Source of the DNA: CAVPXC01 sp963709505
GTDB lineage: Bacteria; Chloroflexota; Anaerolineae; JAAEKA01
Assembly: GCA_963709505.1 (NCBI GenBank)
Contig: CAVPXC010000007.1
Span: 1-64,000 of the forward strand
Direction of reading: 5' to 3'
DNA: 64,000 nucleotides
Shown here: positions 44,085 to 53,802 of the stretch, piece by piece
Numbering within the stretch: the stretch's first letter is position 1
How the letters are laid out: the number at the start of each line of letters is the position of its first letter
Notes under the pieces: model-generated
What the model saw: the letters and a program-made list of their open reading frames with translations, nothing else
Told to the model about the DNA's origin: nothing
Databases searched by the model: none
Translations under genes and position numbers: made by a program

Positions 44085-44704
44085 GCTGCCACTTCCTCGC
44101 TCTGCTCGACCAGATAGCCTGCAAGCTGCTCTCGCAGCTGCAACCGTGCCCGGTGCAACCGCACCTTTAATGCTGTCTCGGTGATGTCCAACGCCTCGGC
44201 CGCTTCTTGCGTGCTCAGTCCCTGCACATCCCGTAAGACGAACGCAACTCGCAGGGAAGGCGGCAGTTCTTGCACCGCTCGCTCCATCACCTGCCGCAGC
44301 TCGCTCGACAAGGCCTGCTGGCCGGGTTCTACCGACCAGTCGCCAAGCTGGCGGGGCAACAGGTCGCCTTCATCCGTCACCTGCGGCTCGTCCAACGAAA
44401 CGGTATCTTCGCGGCGCTTGCGCAGCCGCATGAGCGCCGCATTGGTCGTGATGCGGTAGAGCCACGTGCTAAGCTTGCTGCGGCCCTCGAAGCTGCCCAT
44501 CTTGCCGCACGCGCTGATGAACGCCTCCTGGACAACCTCTTCCGCCTCGTCAGGATCGCCTACAATCCGCAGCGCCACGGCGTACATCTGGCTGCCGTGA
44601 TGCTTGATCATACAGGCGCACGCATACTTGTCGCCGCGCTGAAGCGCCTCGATGAGCGCTTCTTCGTCAGCGTAGATGTTCAAATCAATCGTCAATCCTG
44701 GCAT
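44081..44704 (-). CDS. ECF RNA polymerase sigma factor
   Basis: 207 residues from ATG 44704 (GGAG 11 bases upstream; a GTG 12 bases earlier is an alternative). Region 2: MIKHHGSQMYAVALRIVGDPDEAEEVVQEAFI and FEGRSKLSTWLYRITTNAAL, here two segments, region 4: LPPSLRVAFVLRDVQGLSTQEAAEAL and ALKVRLHRARLQLREQL. Co-transcribed with its zinc anti-sigma factor. A DUF302 gene is divergent and may be a target. Confidence 0.92.
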   Translation of the reverse strand: MPGLTIDLNIYADEEALIEALQRGDKYACACMIKHHGSQMYAVALRIVGDPDEAEEVVQEAFISACGKMGSFEGRSKLSTWLYRITTNAALMRLRKRREDTVSLDEPQVTDEGDLLPRQLGDWSVEPGQQALSSELRQVMERAVQELPPSLRVAFVLRDVQGLSTQEAAEALDITETALKVRLHRARLQLREQLAGYLVEQSEEVAA

Positions 44705-44834
44705 GTTTGATGGCACTCCAGGCCATTAAGTTACACAGCGCCATTGACGCCAGACTCTTTCGGGGCGCTTGAAACCATTCGATCCGACTCTGCATCTTAC
44801 CCTGGCAACTCGTATCTAAAGGAGAACAAAGCAC

Positions 44835-45254
44835 ATGAACGCTACGGAACTTGGAATTACCACAGTAGTCAACCTGCCCTACGACCAGGCTATCGCGCAA
44901 AGCGTCGCAGCACTTAAGGAACAAGGTTTCGGTGTTTTGACCGAGATCGACGTTCAGGCGACTCTCAAGAAAAAGCTGGACGTCGACTTCCAGCGCTATG
45001 TCATCCTGGGCGCCTGCAACCCGTCGTTGGCCCACAGGGCGCTCTCGGCCGACCTGACTGTGGGTCTGATGCTGCCGTGCAATGTGGTGGTCTACGAGAA
45101 TACCGATGGCACCAGCACCGTGTCGGCGCTCAATCCGATGGCAGCCATCGGCGTAGTCGGCAACCCCAGCCTGGACGAAACAGCAGCGCTTGCAACCGCC
45201 AAGCTTAGAGCCGTGATCGCCAAGCTGACCGAGCTAGCCGCAACGCCTGCTTAG
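44835..45254 (+). CDS. DUF302 protein
   Basis: 139 residues, AAAGGAG upstream. DUF302 pattern: LPYDQAIAQSVAALKEQGFGVLTEIDV, LGACNPSLAHRAL and LPCNVVVYENTDG, here the conserved Cys-containing loops. Function unknown; often linked to redox or envelope stress. Divergent from the ECF sigma gene, with its own terminator. Confidence 0.88.
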   Translation: MNATELGITTVVNLPYDQAIAQSVAALKEQGFGVLTEIDVQATLKKKLDVDFQRYVILGACNPSLAHRALSADLTVGLMLPCNVVVYENTDGTSTVSALNPMAAIGVVGNPSLDETAALATAKLRAVIAKLTELAATPA

Positions 45255-45286
45255 GTCCAGCCGTTGCCAGACATCACAGCTTGACC

Positions 45287-45325
45287 AACAACAGCGCCCG
45301 GCTTGTTCAGCCGGGCGTTGTTCTT
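45287..45325 (+). terminator. Terminator after the DUF302 gene
   Basis: ACAACAGCGCCCGGC pairs with GCCGGGCGTTGT (one bulge), followed by TCTTTGTG. Confidence 0.8.
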
Positions 45326-45418
45326 TGTGTAAGCCCAGTCGCCGTCGAAATCAGGCTTCATTGTACCATCGTGCTCGGGTATGGCAAAGCCATCTATTCA
45401 ACTGCCTCACAGCGAAGA

Positions 45419-46507
45419 TCAGTTCAACGCGCCTACATCTTGCAGCAACTCCAGCGTGCCCTGCAAATCCTTCAAGTTGCTCAGATCGACATCGGGGGCA
45501 GCAATCTCGCTTAGCGGCTTTACCGCAGGGTTCGTTCGAATACTCTGACCCGCCAGCGGATACTCATCGGTCTCGCTGGCAAAGTATTGCTGGGACTCGT
45601 TGCTCAGCAGGAAGGCAATAAACTGTTGCGCTGTCTCTTTGTGCTGGCTGGTGTTGAGCACGCCCGCACTGGCCACGTTGATCAGCGCGCCTGCTCCGCC
45701 CGCCGAAAAGTAGTAGTTCGAAATCGGCGCAGTGCCGCCATGCTCGTCTTGATAGCGATACATGTAGTAGTGGTTCACCAGACCGGCCGGTATTTCTCCA
45801 CTCGCCACAGCCTCAATGATCGCATCGTTGTTGGCGTAGACCTTGGCGTCATTCTTAATCATGCCATCCAACCACTGCCGCGCCTTCTCATCGCCCTCAA
45901 GCACACGAAGCGCCGTCACAAAGGCCTGAAAACTGCCGTTGCTGGGCGCCCATCCAATCTTCCCCCTCCACTTCGGATCGGTCAGGCCCAAAATATCCTG
46001 CGGCAACTCCTCGGCCTTCACCATATCGGTGTTATACACCAACACGCGCGCCCGGCCACTCGTGCCGACCCATTGTCCATCTTTGCTGCGAAAACGGGGA
46101 TCAACTTGCGCCAACAGATCGCCTGGCAGCGTCGTCAATCGTCCGGCCTGTGCAAGGGCGCCCAAAGCCCCGGCATCCTGGCCAAAGAACACGTCAGCCG
46201 GCGAGTTATCGCCCTCTTCCATGATCGTTGCGGCCATCTCCGCAGTTTCACCAAACCGTACCTGCACATCGACACCGGTTTCGTTCCCGAACCGCTCAAT
46301 CAGCGGCCCAACCAGGTTCTCGTTTCGACCCGAATAAATCACCAACTTCTTGTCAGTGACAGGTGAATTTCCCGCCGCCGTGACCGAAGTGGCGTTCGTT
46401 TGGGTCGTTCGCTGTACCGGCTCAGGGAGCGCGGTACAAGCAACAAGCAGCATAAGAACAAGGAATAGCGCAGGAAAGCATGCAAGGCGCCGAAAGTTCA
46501 TACTCAT
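45419..46507 (-). CDS. Iron(III)-type ABC transporter substrate-binding lipoprotein
   Basis: 362 residues from ATG 46507 (GAGG 8 bases upstream). Lipobox LMLLVAC. FbpA/FutA-type fold: KKLVIYSGRNENLVGPLIERF, PADVFFGQDAGALG, GTSGRARVLVYNT, LTDPKWRGKIGWAPSNGSFQA, VNHYYMYRY with the paired Tyr residues that bind ferric iron, and DEYPLAGQ. No permease or ATPase is next to it, so it must work with a transporter encoded elsewhere. It follows the DtxR regulator gene (8-base gap on the minus strand), which fits metal control. Confidence 0.88.
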   Translation of the reverse strand: MSMNFRRLACFPALFLVLMLLVACTALPEPVQRTTQTNATSVTAAGNSPVTDKKLVIYSGRNENLVGPLIERFGNETGVDVQVRFGETAEMAATIMEEGDNSPADVFFGQDAGALGALAQAGRLTTLPGDLLAQVDPRFRSKDGQWVGTSGRARVLVYNTDMVKAEELPQDILGLTDPKWRGKIGWAPSNGSFQAFVTALRVLEGDEKARQWLDGMIKNDAKVYANNDAIIEAVASGEIPAGLVNHYYMYRYQDEHGGTAPISNYYFSAGGAGALINVASAGVLNTSQHKETAQQFIAFLLSNESQQYFASETDEYPLAGQSIRTNPAVKPLSEIAAPDVDLSNLKDLQGTLELLQDVGALN

Positions 46508-46515
46508 GGTGCTCC

Positions 46516-47274
46516 TCAAGATGCTTCCGGATTGGTTTCGGCCATATCAGTAGCCGAATCTGTAAGAGAAACGTCATCAAACATGGATGAACCACCGGAT
46601 AGTCGAGGTGGTGCTACATCGATCAGACGAGCCAACTCCGCTGACAACGCTAGCTGGACACTGCCGACCTCGATCAGCATCGACCCACTGCCCGCCGCGG
46701 CGAGTACCTTGACAATAGCGCCTGGTATCAGCCCTTGATCGCACACAAAATCGTGCACGGTGACATCACCGTCGATGTGAACGACCTGTGCCTTCAGGCC
46801 TACTCCCAACCCCGATAGCGGAAATCGTGGCCGACGCAGCGCCGCACCGATGCTCGGTGGAATTGGCTGCTGCTGAGGACTCAATGTCGGGTTTCCCAAG
46901 AAACCGGCCAACCGCTCGGCTAAACCGTCCGGTGTCACGTGCTCGAAGCGGCAAGCGATCTCTTCGGCTTGCTGTGGCTCCACACCTAGCTTCTCGGCCA
47001 GGAATACTTCCCATAACCGGCGTTTGCGCAACACTCGCATGGCCGCTGCCTCTCCCTGTAAGGTCAACGTCACACCTCGGTATGGCTCGTAGTAAATCAT
47101 GCCCCGCTCTTCCAACTTGCGACACATCTGGTTGGCGGAGACCGGCGAAACCGACAACTCCTCGGCCAAGACAGAAATAGGCACTGGCTTGTCCTCGTCC
47201 TGCAGCAGGGCGATTCGCAGCAAGTACATCTCGACGCTTTCGCTCATCGATTCGGTGATGTTATGGTCGTCCAT
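46516..47274 (-). CDS. DtxR/MntR-family metal-dependent regulator
   Basis: 252 residues. Winged helix: ESVEMYLLRIALLQDEDKPV, VLAEELSVSPVSANQMCRKLEERGMI and YRGVTLTLQGEAAA; then the metal-binding/dimer helices RKRRLWEVFLAEKLGV and CRFEHVTPDGLAERL (C, E, H ligands), and an SH3-like FeoA domain at about 165-225. Divides the operon with the iron-binding lipoprotein. Likely an Fe2+ or Mn2+ sensor repressing its own operon. Confidence 0.9.
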   Translation of the reverse strand: MDDHNITESMSESVEMYLLRIALLQDEDKPVPISVLAEELSVSPVSANQMCRKLEERGMIYYEPYRGVTLTLQGEAAAMRVLRKRRLWEVFLAEKLGVEPQQAEEIACRFEHVTPDGLAERLAGFLGNPTLSPQQQPIPPSIGAALRRPRFPLSGLGVGLKAQVVHIDGDVTVHDFVCDQGLIPGAIVKVLAAAGSGSMLIEVGSVQLALSAELARLIDVAPPRLSGGSSMFDDVSLTDSATDMAETNPEAS

Positions 47275-47294
47275 AAGATATTCCTTGATATTTT

Positions 47295-47338
47295 TTAGGC
47301 ATACCTTGCTATCTTATTCACAATTCGTGCCGCGTCAA
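47295..47338 (-). promoter_or_regulatory. Promoter and candidate DtxR box of the regulator-lipoprotein operon
   Basis: Minus strand TTGACG (47338-47333) and TAAGAT (47316-47311), spacer 16. Plus-strand TTAGGCATACCT at 47295-47306 just downstream of the -10 has the AGG-N4-CCT core of DtxR boxes. Candidate only. Confidence 0.45.
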
Positions 47339-47522
47339 GTCCGAATGCTGTCCGACTGAACACGGCGCCGGTGCTGGATATGTAACGGTTGACATGGGCA
47401 TGTCTTGCCCATATTTCATCGTGCCCTTCACTGGAGTTGTCAAACCCATTCGACATCGAATGATGCAGTCGATGCCGGCAACCGACCGCTCTATTTGGTA
47501 GAGCTGGCACAATAGGTGAGCT

Positions 47523-50355
47523 ATGAGAACTCAAAAACCTCTGGTTTATGGCCTCTTGGTCGCAGCCTTTTCTGTTTTGATCATCGCCGTGGCTTTCGTT
47601 GGCTACAACTTATTGTCGTTGGCGTTCGACACCGCGCCCACTCCTGCCCCAACCCGAGAGTTGGTGGTGGTCGTAGTGACAGCCACGGCTACTCCGACCT
47701 CATCGACTCTTGTCGCCTCACCGACGCCATCGCCCATAGCCACGCCTACATCCTCAGCCACGCTCAATCCTACAACGATCCCACAGGTCACCGTCGTAGC
47801 GGACCTTCTCAACGTCCGAGCGGGGCCAGGTGTGGAGTACGCCCTCATTGCGACCGTCCCCCAAGGCACCGTACTGCGGGCCGAAGGTCGGACGGAAGAC
47901 GGCCAATGGCTACTGGTGTGCTGTGTCAACGAGCAGTGGGGATGGGTGCTCAATCAGCCGGGTCTCGTATCACTCAACTTCGACCTGACATCGTTGCCGG
48001 CCGTCATTGTTCCCACCCCTGTTCCAACACCGGTCCCGACTTGGCCGCCGCGGCCGCCGACTCCTACGCCAATCCCGACCTTGCCGATCTGGCCCACTCC
48101 CACCGCGATGCCTTGGCCAACACCTACTCCAGCGCCCCCACCCACCCCCACGCCCACAGCGGTCGTGATCGATGGTTGGTTGGGTCAATATTACGGCAAC
48201 AGCGACCTACTTGGGACGCCACTATTGGTGCGCGTCGATCCCGCCATCCGATTTAACTGGGGTGCGGGAAGCCCAGCGCCCGGCGTCATTCCTGCTGACT
48301 TCTTCAGCGTTCGCTGGACCCGTAGCCAGTGGTTCGATGCCGGCCAGGTCCGCTTCGTTGCAAGGATGGATGATGGTGTACGCGTATGGCTGGACGGGGT
48401 CTGATTATTGATGATTGGAAGACCGGCAGCCTACGCACGACAAGCGCTGAGCGTTATCTCGACGCAGGCTGGCACAATTTGCGCGTGGAATACTTCGAGC
48501 GCACCGGCGATGCCTCGATCGACTTCTTCTGGGAGCGGCCAATTACCTTCCCAGAGTGGCGCGGAGAATACTTCAGCAACCGCGATCTACTCGGACAACC
48601 AGTGATTGTTCGTAATGATAACCAGATTGCCTTCAACTGGGGTTACGGCAGCCCCGCTCCCGGAATCCCGGCGGACAATTTCAGCGTGCGCTGGACACGG
48701 CAGCTCTACTTCGAGCAAGGTGTCTACCGCTTCACGGTGCGAGTCGACGATGGTGCACGTGTCTGGATCGACGGAGCGCTTGAGCTCAATGCATGGTATG
48801 ACAACCCAGTCAGCGACTTTGTTGTTGAACGCGGCCTCAGCACCGGCTGGCATAGCTTCCAGGTGGACTATTACGAACACACTGGCCAGGCTCTGATCTT
48901 TTTCAACTGGTCGCAGGTCGGACCAACGTCGACTCCTATCCCACCGACGGTGACGCCGACGGCTATTCCATCGCCCACGCCAACCGCGACGCCGACGGCT
49001 ATTCCATCGCCCACGCCAACCGCGACGCCGACGGCTATTCAATCGCCCACGCCAACCGCCACGCCGACGGCTATTCAATCGCCCACGCCAACCGCCACGC
49101 CGACGGCTATTCAATCGCCCACGCCAACCGCCACGCCGACGGCTATTCCATCGCCCACGCCAACCGCCACGCCGACGGCTATTCAATCGCCCACGCCAAC
49201 CGCCACGCCGACGGCTATTCCATCGCCCACGCCAACCGCCACGCCGACGGCTGGCCAATCGCCCACGCCAACCGCGACGCCGACGGCTGGCCAATCGCCC
49301 ACGCCAACCGCCACGCCGACGGCTATCCCATCGCCCACGCCAACCGCCACGCCGACAGCTATCCCATCGGCCACACTTACGCCAACGGCGACGCCGACGG
49401 CTATCCCATCGGCCACACCCACGCCTACGGCGACGCCGACATCGGTTCTATCGGCAAGACACACGCCAACCGCGACGCCAACTCACCAGGCCACCAGCAC
49501 GCCAATGCCCACGCAACCACCAACCGCTTCTCCAACCCCGACTAAGATGGAACTACCAACCGATACGCCAACCCTTGAGCCAACCACCACTCCTACGGCG
49601 GAGCCAACTGCGACATCGACCGGTACACCGACAGATGTGCCTACTCCGACGGACACACCCGCAATCGAGCCAGGAGACCCAGCACCGACGCAGCCTGCCA
49701 CCCGGCCAACATATGTTCCGCCGCAGCCGGTTCCTGCCGCTACCAAACCGGCCAAGCCTGCACCCGACAAGCCTTTGATCGTCCTGGATCCTGCGGCCGG
49801 CGTGAGCGGCGACCCGGTCACAGTCAGTGGCTCGTCTTGGCCCGCCGGCGAAACCGTGTTAGTCAGGATAGCCGACTAGCCCCAACCAAAGCAACGGCCG
49901 CATAGAACCCAGAAACGCACTGGCACGTGTCAAAGTGGACAGAAATGGCCGGTTCAAGGCAACGATACGGCTGCCCGATGACCCGTTGCTCCAGGTTCAA
50001 CCCAGCGTTTGGGTGGTCGCCGCCACTACGAATGGCCGCAACCGAGCTTCGGCGCCGTTCCAATTGGCGTCAGCGATCGGCAACGGATCGGACCCCGGTT
50101 CTCCGCCCCCATCCAGCGGTGGATCTGGAACCGAACCACCGCCCACGGTGCCCTAGGCCAAGTCAGGTCAGTCACGAGAATGATGAGGGCAGTTCTGAGA
50201 CGAGCTCAACGGACCCCAGTAGATTACATTTCTCGGATGATAGGAATGACGATGCAAACAAGGATCTTCAACAGAATGAAGGCAGCAACGGTGATGGGCC
50301 TGGTGACCCTGATCTAGGGAATGGTTGTAGCGACGGTGCCGCCGTAACTAGTTGA
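47523..50355 (+). CDS. Cell-surface protein: SH3b, two PA14-like domains, TPTATPT stalk; at least three frameshifts
   Basis: One membrane helix at residues 10-32, a Thr/Pro stretch, an SH3b domain (VTVVADLLNVRAGPGVEYAL, GWVLNQPGLV), a Pro-rich linker, then two PA14-like repeats: GWLGQYYGNSDLLGTPLLVR..NWG.GSPAPGVIPADFFSVRWTR and EYFSNRDLLGQPVIVR..NWGYGSPAPGIPADNFSVRWTR. A long SPTPTATPTA stalk and a C-terminal beta domain (DPAAGVSGDPVTVSGSSWP) follow, then an Asp/Asn/Gly/Ser-rich end (SDDRNDDANKDLQQNEGSN). Frame changes occur near 48403, 49878 and about 50156. If restored, about 940 residues; probably a glycan-binding surface or wall protein. Confidence 0.75.
48959..49360 (+). repeat. 36-bp tandem repeat array (about 11 units)
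   Basis: Unit: CGACGGCTATTCCATCGCCC followed by ACGCCAACCGC(G/C)ACGC, 36 bp, encoding a 12-residue TA(I/G)(P/Q)SPTPTATP repeat. Units differ at few positions (CCA/CAA giving Pro/Gln, ATT/GGC giving Ile/Gly). Two longer 42-bp degenerate units (SATLTPTATPTAIP) follow to about 49440. No gaps or unique spacers, so not CRISPR. Confidence 0.95.
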
Positions 50356-50375
50356 TGGTCCTAAAAACTACAGCT

Positions 50376-50411
50376 AAAGCCCTGCGAGTCTCCTCTCGCA
50401 GGGCTTCTTGA
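50376..50411 (+). terminator. Terminator after the surface-protein gene
   Basis: AAAGCCCTGCGAG pairs with CTCGCAGGGCTT, followed by CTTGATTCT. Confidence 0.75.
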
Positions 50412-50589
50412 TTCTAAAACTCAGGTTTGCCTGCTCACCGCCTGCGATCTTCCTCGAAGGTCCTTGCCCATTCCCCGAGCGTGGCGTACAATGCGGTCAA
50501 ATCACCTGCTTCTCCGTGCTTTCTGCACCTGTGCCCGGTTCTGCCATCCGGCACCCAATACCTCTTCACCAGCACTCGACTTTCCTACG

Positions 50590-51612
50590 ATGACATATCT
50601 TGCCGTCGCTATCTCGGCTCTTGACACCGATGACGCCATTACTACCCTGCACCGAATCGCCGCAAGGGCCGATCTGGCCGAGCTTCGCCTAGACATGATG
50701 CAGTCGTTCGACCTACCACGCCTGCTGGCTGAACGCCCGCTGCCGGTGATTGTTACTTGCCGGCCGGTGCGGGAAGGAGGCCGCTGGCGCGGCTCAGAGA
50801 CCGAGCGGTTGGCTGTGCTGCGCCAAGCGGCAGCCCTTGGCGCCGAATTCGTCGATCTCGAGTGGGATGTGGCGACCGAGGCTGCCACGATGGATCGCAG
50901 CCGGACCCAGGTGATCCTCTCACGCCACGACTTCGCCGGCATGCCGTCTGATCTGCCGGCGCAAGCCGAGGCGTTGTGGGCGGCCGGCGCCGATGTGGTC
51001 AAGATCGTTGGTATGGCCCAGCGTCTCGTCGACTGCACACCCATGTTGCATCTTCTCCAGACTGCGGTCCGTCCCACGATTGCGATTGCCATGGGTAACA
51101 GCGGGCTAGCCACGCGCCTGCTGGCTTTCCACTACGCCCACTCTTTTTTGAGCTTTGCGGCGCCTGATAGCGCCCCCGTGCATCGCGCATCGCCGATCGA
51201 GGATCATACGAGTACACGCACTGCGCCCGGACAAGTAACTCTCAGCGAGATGCGAGATGTGTACCGGGTTCAGTCTATGACGGCCAATACGAAGCTAATT
51301 GGCCTCATCCTGCCGAAAGCCAACTCATCTCAACTGGTCATCGACGGCAATGCTTGGTTGTCGAAGAACGCGCCAGATGCCATGCTTATGCCTCTGGATT
51401 TAGCAAGTGGCGAAACTGAGGCGCAAGCTCGCGAAGCAATTCGGGAGGCAGGGCCGCTCGCCGGATTCCTCTCACAGGATAGCGATGGCAAAACGATTTG
51501 TGCTAGGGTGCCAACCAACGATCACAGGCGGTCCTTTGGAAGCGTGATCGCAGCGCTGCGATGGTTCGTCGAGCCGCCAGAAGCCCAAAATTCCGATGCC
51601 TGGTACACGTGA
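50590..51612 (+). CDS. aroD: Type I 3-dehydroquinate dehydratase with degenerate AroE-like C-terminus
   Basis: 340 residues from ATG 50590. Residues 1 to about 215 are AroD: AELRLDMMQSFDL, VIVTCRPVREGGRWRG, VDLEWDVATEA, the catalytic His in VILSRHDF and the Schiff-base Lys in ADVVKIVGMAQ. Dehydrates 3-dehydroquinate in the shikimate pathway. After APGQVTLSEMRDVYRVQSMT a second domain starts TKLIGLILPKANSSQLVIDGNAWL, where AroD-AroE fusions have 'TKLYGVIGNPVSHSLSP..HN'. The shikimate-binding S.S..HN motif is destroyed and the NADP domain is missing, so AroE activity is unlikely. Confidence 0.85.
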   Translation: MTYLAVAISALDTDDAITTLHRIAARADLAELRLDMMQSFDLPRLLAERPLPVIVTCRPVREGGRWRGSETERLAVLRQAAALGAEFVDLEWDVATEAATMDRSRTQVILSRHDFAGMPSDLPAQAEALWAAGADVVKIVGMAQRLVDCTPMLHLLQTAVRPTIAIAMGNSGLATRLLAFHYAHSFLSFAAPDSAPVHRASPIEDHTSTRTAPGQVTLSEMRDVYRVQSMTANTKLIGLILPKANSSQLVIDGNAWLSKNAPDAMLMPLDLASGETEAQAREAIREAGPLAGFLSQDSDGKTICARVPTNDHRRSFGSVIAALRWFVEPPEAQNSDAWYT

Positions 51613-51676
51613 GTTTGAATCGACCGGTAGCTATTAGTGAACTGAAATCAGCCTGCACCGTTCACTGCCCACTGCC

Positions 51677-53777
51677 ATGCAAACACTCGATCGAAAAAGC
51701 CTGTCAGCGCAATTGGTATTCAGCTTAGTCGGCCTGGTGCTACTGACGGCATTGATTGTGGGCCTGCCGGCCATCTGGCTGATTCGCAATCAGCTCGAGG
51801 GCCAGGCATGGGCGCAAATCCGTCAGGGTGCCCAGGCGACCCAAGCTCTGTATGCTGCCCGAGACCTGGATTTGAACAACCTTGCTACGCTCAGCGCGCA
51901 GCGGCCCTCTCTCCGCTCGCTGTTGCAACAGGCAGACCTCGACGGGCTGATCTCCTACCTGGAAACCTTGCGAGAGGGCGCCGATCTCGATTGGGTTGCT
52001 GTCTGTGACACAGACGATAAGCTCATCGCTCAGGTTGCGGGGGAACAACCAGCGTACTGCCGTCGAGCCCATGCACCTCGGCTCAAGCCCAGGCAGTTAC
52101 GGTGGTGGCCACGCCCGGCGAGTCACCAGGCGTATGGCTGATGTCCGGAGAGCTGGTCAAAACTGAGAACGAGGAAACCATTGGAAAGATCATCGTGGGC
52201 CGGCAACTCGATGCGGCGTTTGCAGCAGAGATGCGCTCTCAAACCGGTCTCGATCACACACTCCTGATTGACGATATCCCAGTAGTGACCAGCCTAAGCG
52301 GCGGCACAGCAATGACTCGCGAGGCCGGCCCGCGGCAGGATCAGGACAACTCAAGAATCACTTTCAACTGGGCCGGCAAGCCCTATTATGCAGAGCGTCT
52401 GATCCTCCAGGCGCCGGACGGCAAAAGCACGCCGGCGATTCAGGCCGAGGTAGCGTTGGCCATAGGCGACGTGGTCTCTGCCGGGCAGCGCCTCGTTCGG
52501 GTGCTGCTGGGAAGCATCGTGTTGGCCTCGGCCGTTGGCTTTGTGTTGGCTGTTTTCCTGGCCCGGCGCATCAGCCGTCCTTTGGGCGAGTTGGCCGGCA
52601 CAGCACTGGCAATGAGCCGCGGCGATCTTTCCAGACCGTTCACCTCTGACTACAACATACGGGAGGTGGCACTGGTCGGAAAGGCGCTCAACGACGCACG
52701 CACCGACCTGCAGCATACGCTTGACGAGTTGCGTCGAGAGAAGGCATGGACGGACCACCTCCTGAGCGCCATTGTCGAGGGCATCGTCACACTTGATCGA
52801 AGGGGATTCATCACCTACTTCAGCCAAGGCGCCGAGCGGATCACCGGCCTGGGCAGCAAAGAAGTCACCGGTCGCAATTGCGACCTCGTATTCACCACTG
52901 TAAACACCGATCGGCCCTTCAGCGCGTTCGATTCCAACGCCAGGCGGTCGCAGCAAGATCGTGCTGAAACTGGTAAACGGCAGACAGGCCATTCTGGCCT
53001 TCACCGGCGCAAGGCTGCTTCCTCCTGAAGGCGGCGATGCACGTGTGGCGCTGGTCTTCCGCGATGTTAGCGAAGAGGAGGCGGTGCAACGCCTGCTCGG
53101 CCACTTCCTTGCCAACGTCTCGCACGAGTTTCGCACACCCTATCCGCCGTAGCGGCGGCCGTCGAACTATGATGGACAGGCACCGGACCTGAGCCCCGAC
53201 GAAATTCAGGAACTATTGACATCGCTGCATCTGGGCGTGTTGAATCTGCAGAAACTGGTTGACAACCTGCTTAGAGAGCGCCAATATCGAAACCGGTCGT
53301 TTCCAGGTGCACCCACGCCCGTGCAACCTGGACGACATCATCGTCGAGGCCGTCCGCACGATGCAGCCCCTGCTGAACAAATACGGCCAGCGATTGACTG
53401 TTGAACTGCCGGCGTCAATCCCGGTCGTGCAAGCCGACCCCCGGCGCACCGTTCAGGTCCTGGTCAACCTGCTCTCCAATGCGAGCAAATACGGGCCCAC
53501 CGATGCCGAGATTACTGTTGGCGTCGTATCAGTCCGCGATTGGGTACGAGTCACTGTTAGCGACCAAGGACCCGGTATCCCGGCGACGCAGCGGGTTGAC
53601 CTGTTTCAACGCTTCGCAACCTTTGAGGCGACGGATACCGAAAGGCAAGCCGGCTTTGGGCTGGGGCTGTCGGTGGTGAAAGCGATCGTCGAAGGACACA
53701 ACGGCCAGGTGGGTGTGGATGATCGCCCTGGCGGCGGCTCGGTGTTTTGGTTCACGTTGCCCGCTGTGGATAGGTAG
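51677..53777 (+). pseudogene. Sensor histidine kinase with PAS, broken by several frameshifts
   Basis: The parts in order: TM1 (LVFSLVGLVLLTALIVGLPAI), extracytoplasmic region, TM2 (VRVLLGSIVLASAVGFVLAVFLA), HAMP, PAS (LLSAIVEGIVTLDRRG, YFSQGAERITGLG), H-box FLANVSHEFRTP with the phosphoacceptor His (about 53120), and the HATPase with NLLSNASKYGP, VSDQGPGIP and GFGLGLSVVKAIVEGHNG. Frame changes are needed near 52080, 52940, 53140, 53197, 53207 and 53274. No single frame covers two of the key boxes of the catalytic half. The kinase would pair with the intact regulator 25 bases downstream. Confidence 0.82.
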
Positions 53778-53802
53778 TGACTAGAAAGCGATACACTACG
53801 CA

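Noticed and set aside
48959..49440. CRISPR array in the 36-bp repeats
   Set aside because: Units are contiguous with no spacers, and encode a regular Pro/Thr stalk in frame.
48587..49464. Minus-strand RRGGWRGR-like and GVAVGVGD-like repeat proteins
   Set aside because: They are antisense readings of the 36-bp repeat in the surface-protein gene, which has domain support on both sides in the plus direction.
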